Shown here one piece after another: positions 6,796-12,100 of a DNA stretch of 12,100 nucleotides. The position numbers and the translations under genes are program-made. How positions within the stretch are numbered: position 1 is the first letter of the stretch; every line of letters starts with the position of its first letter. Source of the stretch: Larix sibirica (Eukaryota > Streptophyta > Pinopsida > Pinales > Pinaceae); contig NWUY0300015358.1 of the NCBI GenBank assembly GCA_004151065.3, positions 22,083-34,182 on the forward strand. Direction: 5' to 3'. The notes under the pieces were generated by a model. The model had not been told where the DNA came from. It ran no database searches and saw only the letters and a list, made by a program, of their open reading frames with translations.

Positions 6796-6807
6796 GTCTC
6801 CCCCTTT
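6796..6807 (-). promoter_or_regulatory. Polypurine tract of the copia element
   Basis: Minus-strand AAAGGGGGAGAC lies directly before the TGTTG start of the 3' LTR. It follows a CATCAATGCC context and has the AAAGGGGGAGA form common just before the 3' LTR in SIRE/Maximus-type elements. It would prime plus-strand DNA synthesis. Confidence 0.75.
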
Positions 6808-7521
6808 GGCATTGATGGCAACACCAGTAAAACACAGCATGATTGGCCATACTCTCCCTATAGCTTCCTTATACTGTTGTAGCTTTCTTTTTCAACATAC
6901 TGTTGTAGATGAGCTACATACTCCCCATCAAATGTAGCTTCCTTGTACTTCTGTAGGCTGTAGCTTCCCCCCCCTTTTTTAACATACTTGTAGATGAACT
7001 GCTTGTAGGTTGATCTTCCCCCATCACTTGTAGATAAATCTCTACTCATTATGCGTTTTACTGCCCATTCTCCCCCTTTGACATCAATGTCAAAGACCAT
7101 GCTGAGAGAGGCTAAGTGTTGAAGCCTCTCTTTATCAACATATAAGGGTTGTTCGTAAATACTTGTATGAGTTAAGCACGCTTGAATTCAGATCTGCTGA
7201 GATTTAATAAAAAATGGACTGAACTGAGATGTGATAATCATATCACATGTCTCCTGGTTCTTCAATTCTAGTTTATATCTAGGATTCTGCAGTGGTGAAC
7301 CATTCCTGGTGACGGCTGATTGCTGAACTTTTTTATTCTTCCCTAGCTGATGGTAAGCTTGCCTTGAACTTCAAAAAATGACATAGCCATCAATTTCCTT
7401 TTGACAATTTGAGGACTCCATCAGGCGTTGTTGAAAATCATGAGAACCTTATCCAATCATGTAGTTATCTCGGGTGCCTATCCTGCACAACACCCACTCA
7501 CAAAAAGGAGAAATAGAACAT
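6808..7521 (-). other. 3' non-coding region of the copia element with extra polypurine-like tracts
   Basis: The stretch lies between the RNase H stop codon and the polypurine tract. It has no recognisable domain in any frame; an 80-codon minus-strand frame at 6858-7100 is low complexity. On the minus strand there are further purine-rich runs: CAAAGGGGGAGAATGG near 7067-7082 inside a context (GACATTGATGTC) much like that at the true tract, GATGGGGGAAG near 7014-7024, and AAAAAAGGGGGGGGAAG near 6964-6980. These look like old duplicates of the tract and its flank. Confidence 0.5.
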
Positions 7522-8093
7522 TTAGTGGGGATGGGAGATTACTCCAAAACGTTGCCTGAGGTATTCAAAGGTGTCCTTTGGCAAGGGCTTGGTGAATATA
7601 TCAGCAAGTTGTTCTTTAGTATTCACATATGCCAGTTTAACAGTATGATCATAATATCATTCACTTGTTCCCTCAAGAAATGGTACTTGATGGGAATATG
7701 CTTGGTTTTGGAACGCATGACTGGATTCTTAGCCATGCTAATATCACTTGTATTGTCACAGTAAATAGGGATAGGATGTTCACAGTTAATCTCCATTTCT
7801 TCTAATACCTGCTTCATCCACAAGACTTGAGTGCAACAATTTGTTGCTGCTATGTATTCTGCCTCGGCTGTGGAGACTGATATGGATGATTGTTTTCGAC
7901 TTGTCCATGCTACTAAGCATTCACCCAGGATGAAAACATTACCACTAGTACTTTTCCTGTCATCCAAACTACCTGCCCAATCAGCATCGGTGTAAACAAT
8001 CAGATCAAAAGTATGGGTTCTTGGATACCAAAGTCCAAACTCAGACGTCCCCCTTAAGTCTCTAAAAATCCTCTTTATAGCTGTTATATGAGT
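7522..8093 (-). pseudogene. pol: Ty1/copia RNase H and polyprotein C-terminus
   Basis: The segment continues in frame from the RT stop at 8094 through IKRIFRDLRGT, VYTDADWAGSLDDRKSTSG, AWTSRKQSSISVSTAEAEYIA and IYCDNTS. This is the RNase H domain of copia, with its acidic residues (Asp of TDADWAG, Glu of AEAEYIA, Asp of YCDNTS). A one-base shift near 7645-7655, after REQVND, throws the annotated frame into an early stop at 7623. In the neighbouring frame the C-terminus (LAYVNTKEQLADIFTKPLPK and so on) continues to TAA at 7522-7524. The RNase H region is therefore recognisable in full but split by a frameshift. Confidence 0.85.
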
Positions 8094-9245
8094 TTATTTT
8101 GGAGAAGACTGAAATCTCCCCACCATTCCAACTGCATGCATGATATCAGGTCTAGTGGTTGTCAGATGCAAAAGACTTCCAACCATTGATCTGTAGAGGG
8201 TTGAATCCACGGGAGCAGACTCATCATCTTTGCTGCGTTTGCAAGAGGTAGTCATTGGTGTGCTAACTGGTGCACTATCAGCCATACCAAACTTTTTCAG
8301 TATTTCCTTAAAATATTTGGACTGAGAAATTAATGTTCCCTGCTTAGACTGAGTGATCTGCAAGCCAAGGAAGAAGGAAAGTTCTCCAATCATTGACATT
8401 TCGAATTCCTTGGACATACTTTTAGCAAACTTGTGACTAAGTTCATCACTAGTACTACCAAAAATAATGTCATCAACATAGACAACTGTGAGCAGCAATC
8501 CATTTTCTTCAACCTTGAAGTAGATATTACTATTTGTACTGCCTCTTTTGAATCCTTGATTTATGAGATACTTGTCAAATCTTGCATACCAGGCCCTAGG
8601 TACTTGTTTTAGGCCATACAAGTCTTTCTTTAACCTCCAAACAAAATATTCTTTTCCAAGAACCTTAAATCCTTCTGGTTGCTCAGTGTAGACTTCCTCG
8701 GTTAGGTCTCCATTTAGAAATGCAGACTTGACATCCATCTGATAAACTTTGATGTTCTTGAAGCAAGAGTAAGCAAGAAACATTCTAATGGATTCCATCC
8801 AAGCTATTGGTGCAAATGTCCCATCGAAGTCTATTACTTCCACTTCAGCGTTAACGTTGCACACTAGTCTGGCTTTATTTTTAACAATATTTCCTTCTTC
8901 ATTCATCTTATTCTTGAACACCCACTTGGTACCGATCACATTTTTTCCTATGGGTCTAGGAACCAATTCCCAGGTTCCACTTTTTTTAATTTGTTCAAGT
9001 TCATTACTCATGGCTTTAATCCATGACTCGTCTCCATATGCTTCAGAGAAATTTTTGGGTTCAATCGTTGAGATTAAAGCAAGGTCCCTCATTTTTCTGA
9101 GCTGCATTCCATCTTCAATATCACCTGTAATATAACTATCAGGATGATCCCTCTTAACAGACTTGGCTGAAAGTTTCTTGGATCTTGCATTTTGTTCTGT
9201 TGTTGTGGAACTTGTCTTGGGTTCATCTTGTTCATTGATCTTCCC
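8094..9245 (-). pseudogene. pol: Ty1/copia reverse transcriptase, nearly complete
   Basis: The frame from ATG 9107 to TAA 8094-8096 gives 337 residues. Blocks in order: WELVPRP (46-52), WVFKNKMNEEG (62-72), KARLVC (78-83), DFDGTFAP (93-100), VYQMDVKSAFLNG (121-133, with catalytic Asp 125), LYGLKQVPRAWY (163-174), YVDD (210-213, bases 8469-8480), FFLGLQI (245-251) and LTTTRPDIMHAV (315-326). All three catalytic Asp residues survive, and the body has no frameshift. The frame is open upstream to 9248, joining the integrase tail except for a TAA at 9246-9248. The TAA at 8094 stands where relatives have Glu (after SSPK) and splits RT from RNase H. Wording such as the ARFQ-like SSPK segment and the SKEFEMSMIGEL stretch points to the SIRE/Maximus side of copia. 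Confidence 0.92.
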
Positions 9246-9633
9246 TTATTCCTGACTTTCCGCCTCTTCTTTTATCAATTCTTCTTCTTCCTGATTGACA
9301 GTGTCTTCTGCTTCTATTTCACTTAAATCTTCATAGTTTATGAGCAGTCCTTCATCTGTTCTTACATATATACTTTCAACAATTTTTCTCAGCCTCTTGT
9401 TATAACATTTATATGCCTTCTTGCTTGTAGAATAGCCAAGAAATATACCTTCATCCGTTCTGGAGTTAAATTTCCCAAGATTGTCATCATTAACCTCTAT
9501 ATAACACTTCAATACCAAACACTTTGAAATATCCTACTGAAGCGGGTCTGCCCTTCCAAAGCTCATAAGGTGTCTTGTTGTTGTTTACTTTCAGTTGGGA
9601 TCTATTTATGATGTAGACTGTTGTAGCTATGGC
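9246..9633 (-). pseudogene. pol: Ty1/copia integrase C-terminal part, frameshifted
   Basis: From the TAA at 9634 the integrase frame continues with VYIINRSQLKVNNNKTPYE, LWKGRPASVGYFKVFG and then shifts by one base near 9517. The next frame carries KCYI, LGKF, DEGIFLGYSTSKKAYKCYN and RKIVES, which are the conserved integrase C-terminal blocks of copia (the GKF...G-hydrophobic-FLGY motif). It ends at TAA 9246-9248 after a Glu-rich linker (NQEEEELIKEEAE). Beyond the stop the linker continues in the RT frame. The tail is broken by two stops and one frameshift and is not translatable as one piece. Confidence 0.85.
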
Positions 9634-10002
9634 TTATTTCCAAAAAGTCTCAGCTATGTTGGCTTCCAACAACATGGTTCTAGCTGTCTCTTGAACAGCC
9701 ATGTTTTTCCTTTCTGAGACCCCATTTTGTTGTGGAATCTTGGCAGCAAAACCCTTTCTGCGAATTCCATGATCTTCATAAAACCAAGTGAATTCTTTAG
9801 ATGTAAATTCACCTCCATTCTCGGATCTTAAACACCTGATCTTGTAGCCACTCTCATTTTCTACTAATTCCTTAAAAGCCTTGAATTTTTCAAAGGCTTC
9901 TGATTTCTCCTTAAGAAAAGTTAACCATACCATCCTAGTGTAGTCATCAATTAGTAGCATGAAATATCTCTCCTTGTAAGGACCTAACTCTGGCTGGCCC
10001 AC
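9634..10002 (-). pseudogene. pol: Ty1/copia integrase catalytic core with a Glu in place of the second catalytic Asp
   Basis: The 122 residues include IDDYTRMVWLTFLK (18-31), LRSENGGEF (58-66) and PQQNGVSERKN (90-100). In the DD35E core of copia integrases the second Asp is in RSDNGGEF and the Glu is in NGV(A/S)ERKN. The spacing here, 61 to 97, is exactly 35 intervening residues, but residue 61 is Glu (codon at 9820-9822). The first catalytic Asp lies in HTDLCGPA upstream, in another frame: a one-base shift near 9970-9985 separates them. TAA at 9634-9636 stands where relatives have Glu in FW(x)EAIA. Integration activity would be lost. Confidence 0.9.
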
Positions 10003-10377
10003 ATAAATCAGTGTGAATGAGCTCTAAAGGTTCTGAAGTGGAATGGTGTTCTTTTCTTTTGAAGTTTTCCCTTGCATGCTTTCCATGTTAACAGGATTCA
10101 CACAAACTAATGGTTTTTGTCAGCTTTGGAATTCCTCTAACTGCCTCTGTTTTACTGATTTTGACAAGATTGTCAAAGTTCAAATGTCCCAGCCTTTTGT
10201 GCCATAGCCAATTTTCATCCCCGTGACTGAGGTAACATTTGCCACCTTGTATTTCTTGTAGGGTGTAGACACTGCCACAAGTTCTGACACCTTTACCAAT
10301 CACCTTGCTCGACCCATTCTTTCGAATTAGACATTCATGTGCAAAGAAATGTACATTATAATCTGCATCACATATCT
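9970..10377 (-). pseudogene. pol: GAG-pre-integrase domain and integrase zinc finger of the copia element
   Basis: The frame is open from the N at 10378. It reads AHECLIRKNGSSKVIGKG, then WLWHKRLGHLNFDNL and LCESC. WHxRLGH plus CxxC is the HHCC zinc-binding finger at the N-terminus of copia integrases. A TAA at 10088-10090 follows directly after CESC, where relatives have Gln (CAA to TAA, a C-to-T change), and the same frame continues with GKHARENF, HHSTSEPLELIHTDLCGPA to about 9970, where the frame shifts. The upstream protease (Asp-Ser-Gly motif) is absent: the N marks where it should be. Confidence 0.88.
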
Positions 10378-10378
10378 N
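10378..10378. other. Single N: probable unsized gap replacing the protease
   Basis: On the minus strand the gag extension ends at PMTFTNNQ just before the N, and pol resumes inside the GAG-pre-integrase domain just after it. The protease domain that must lie between them is missing. This suggests several hundred bases lost at the join. Confidence 0.6.
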
Positions 10379-11032
10379 TCTGATTGTTTGTGAATGTCAT
10401 GGGAGCAGGTCTCGACATTTGTTTTGGAGCATATTTAAAATTCCCTGGTGCATTACCCATTTTGACTGTATCAGCATAACTTTGAAAAGGAGTAGTGTCT
10501 GCTTCAGTATTTCTTAGACTGTCAATTTCATTGATTAAAGCCTCACTTTCCGTTTCTCTTTCTAGGAGTAGTTTGAATGCTTCTTGTAATGATTGTTTGA
10601 ATTTACCCAAATCAGCCTTATGTTTGATGAGGCTTTCTTTTATGCTTCGGACCTCTTGATCCTTGGAACATTTAACCCTTGTATCTTCAAATCCAATTCC
10701 TCTTTTGTCACCAACACTTCTTTGTTGGAAGATCAAGTTGTTCAAGTCTTTTGAGCTCTTTTCAAAAAAATTGTTAATTAAGTCTAATTTTTCCAAACGT
10801 TCTTTTAGAGCACTGATTTCCATATCATTCTTCTTCAAGTTTTCTTTCACTTCTTTAAATAGTTGTCATTTTGCTATGGCATATTCCTTTGCTTGTCTTT
10901 CACAATTTTCTCTTAGGTTCTCAATTTCTTCTAGGGCTGCTACTAGCTCAGCTTCAAGATCTACAAGAGCTTCTTCTTCATTTTCTTTATTTGGCTCTTC
11001 TTTATGATGATGATTTTCCACAGCTAGGAACA
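10379..11032 (-). pseudogene. gag: Copia gag C-terminal extension, coiled coil
   Basis: The frame enters by a one-base shift near 11033 and reads ILFLAVENHHHKEEPNK, then a long heptad-rich helix (LEAELVAALEEIENLREN, LKERLEKLDLINN), then QRSVGDKRGIGFED and a basic, Pro-rich end (YAPKQMSRPAPM). SIRE/Maximus-type Gag proteins have such a coiled-coil extension after the zinc knuckle, with a GxGF-like block before protease. A TGA at 10866-10868 interrupts the helix in an AK-stop-QL context; CGA (Arg) to TGA by CpG decay is the simplest origin. The start at 10850 is only a re-entry point after this stop, not a true gene start. Confidence 0.75.
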
Positions 11033-11686
11033 GAATTCGTTTCTTTCAATGTCTGGATTCTCTTCATCGTCATTAGTAGTTGATTCTTCATCGGCCTTGG
11101 AATAGAAATTTTGCTTTTTCATCAAGTGTTCTTTAGATTGAACTTTACTTCGATTAAGCTTCCCTTCCTTGTGGGGGCATTTGGCTGCAAAGTGACCAAT
11201 TGTACCATAGTTAAAACATTTCAATGGAAGCTTACCCTTGTACCTGCCAGTTCCTCTTGGAAGCCTTTTGACGAAATTGGCCATTTCTTCATCTGTGATT
11301 TCTGCTGAGTCAATAGAAGACTGCCCCTTTTCTAGTTGATCCTTCTTTTCTGGTTTCACCTTCTTAGTGACATTGAAGGCTGCTTCTTTGTGGCTCGGTT
11401 CTTCAATCCTCACTTCATATGCAGTAAGTATTCCTTGTAGCTCATCCAGCTTTAGTTGATCAAGATTTGGTCTATCTTCCACTATTGAGACTTTAGGATT
11501 GAATTTAGAAGGAAGAGACCTCAAGACCTTTTGAACAACAGTTTAATCTTCCATTTCTTCACCTAGTCCTTCCATAATGTTGATATTCTCATCTTCCATC
11601 ATTTTTAGTACTTCAAATTGTGCCCTATAAACCTGCAGTTTTGCTTCTTGAACTTTGGTATCTCCTTTGTAGACACTCTGCAATTT
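11024..11686 (-). pseudogene. gag: Copia gag with UBN2-type region and zinc knuckle, 5'-truncated
   Basis: From the N at 11687 the frame reads VYKGDTKVQEAKLQVYR, FEVLKMMEDENI, GLGEEMED, a TAA (11543-11545), VVQKVLRSLPSKFNP, LDELQGILTAYEVRIEE, and then the knuckle CFNYGTIGHFAAKC (residues 103-116 counted from 11524). These are the gag-polypeptide (UBN2) blocks of copia. The knuckle should be CX2CX4HX4C, but its second Cys is Tyr (codon 11207-11209). Between DENI and GLGE about a dozen residues typical of the family are missing, an internal deletion. A frameshift near 11033 joins the coiled-coil part. RNA binding by this knuckle would be impaired. Confidence 0.85.
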
Positions 11687-11687
11687 N
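11687..11687. other. Single N: probable contig join
   Basis: It truncates gag on one side. On the other side begins a 413-bp stretch identical to sequence 1727 bp earlier. Confidence 0.6.
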
Positions 11688-12100
11688 GAAATATCTCTCC
11701 TTGTAAGGACCTAACTCTGGCTGGCCCACATAAATCAGTGTGAATGAGCTCTAAAGGTTCTGAAGTGGAATGGTGTTCTTTTCTTTTGAAGTTTTCCCTT
11801 GCATGCTTTCCATGTTAACAGGATTCACACAAACTAATGGTTTTTGTCAGCTTTGGAATTCCTCTAACTGCCTCTGTTTTACTGATTTTGACAAGATTGT
11901 CAAAGTTCAAATGTCCCAGCCTTTTGTGCCATAGCCAATTTTCATCCCCGTGACTGAGGTAACATTTGCCACCTTGTATTTCTTGTAGGGTGTAGACACT
12001 GCCACAAGTTCTGACACCTTTACCAATCACCTTGCTCGACCCATTCTTTCGAATTAGACATTCATGTGCAAAGAAATGTACATTATAATCTGCATCACAT
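11688..12100 (-). repeat. pol: Second copy of the pre-integrase/integrase segment (identical to 9961-10373)
   Basis: By eye, every base of this stretch matches 9961-10373, up to the window edge. It contains the same WHKRLGH and CESC finger, the same TAA after CESC (here 11815-11817), and the same frameshift region before the integrase core. It lies upstream of gag on the element's strand, which is the wrong order for a copia polyprotein, and starts exactly at an N. Shared disabling mutations mean it is a copy of the same locus, either by misassembly or by a very recent duplication, and not a second independent element. Confidence 0.9.

Noticed and set aside
7474-7764. Plus-strand frame of 96 codons with hydrophobic stretches
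   Set aside because: It lies opposite the RNase H C-terminus and is explained by that gene.
8788-9135. Plus-strand frame of 115 codons
   Set aside because: Antisense shadow of the reverse transcriptase N-terminal part.
11688-12100. LTR pair formed by the 413-bp identical repeats
   Set aside because: The repeats are internal pol coding sequence (pre-integrase and integrase finger), not LTRs. They lack TG...CA ends, a primer-binding site and a polypurine tract.

Overview
The window reads as nuclear DNA of a seed plant with a large, repeat-rich genome. It holds several decayed retroelements on the minus strand, long AT-rich stretches and a single possible host-gene end. A hammerhead-ribozyme-like insertion of the kind known from Penelope-like elements, which have been reported in conifers, together with the style of the copia proteins, makes a conifer or other gymnosperm my best guess. 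That is an inference, not a proof.

Layout. Positions 1-150 (+) look like the last codons of a host gene with an AT-hook-like motif, followed by an AT-rich 3' region with a triplicated 41-bp repeat. A single N at 961 cuts this off from the 5' end of a Ty3/gypsy element on the minus strand: LTR (about 2017-2326), primer-binding site (2002-2014), leader, and a broken gag (962-1516). Positions 2427-3107 (-) hold an unidentified coiled-coil and acidic-tail ORF interrupted by three in-frame TAG codons. Positions 3382-3660 (-) hold a gypsy reverse-transcriptase remnant. Together with its flank it was amplified into a tandem repeat of about 480 bp (copies near 3421, 4021 and 4501). The first copy is split by a 95-bp insertion, flanked by a 24-bp direct repeat, that contains the hammerhead-like fold (3893-3957, +).

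From about 5113 to the right edge lies one large, degenerate Ty1/copia element of SIRE/Maximus type, transcribed right to left. Its parts, in its own direction, are gag with zinc knuckle (11686-11024), gag coiled-coil extension (11032-10379), GAG-pre-integrase and integrase (10377 to about 9248), reverse transcriptase (to about 8094), RNase H (ending at 7522), a 3' non-coding region with several G-rich polypurine tracts, the definitive polypurine tract (6796-6807), and a long 3' LTR (6795 to about 5113). The U3 of this LTR carries about 15 tandem units of about 25 bp and a cluster of TGGGCTACA motifs. The coding part has several frameshifts and premature stops, lacks the protease region (lost at an N), and cannot make an active polyprotein.

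At the right edge, 11688-12100 repeats 9961-10373 without a difference that I can see. It starts right after an N and lies upstream of gag, where it does not belong. This looks like a scaffolding artefact, although a real recent duplication is possible. No functional gene system is intact here. The most interesting items are the hammerhead-like insertion, the satellite-like amplification of an RT pseudogene, the U3 tandem array, and the all-TAG stop pattern in the left-hand elements.
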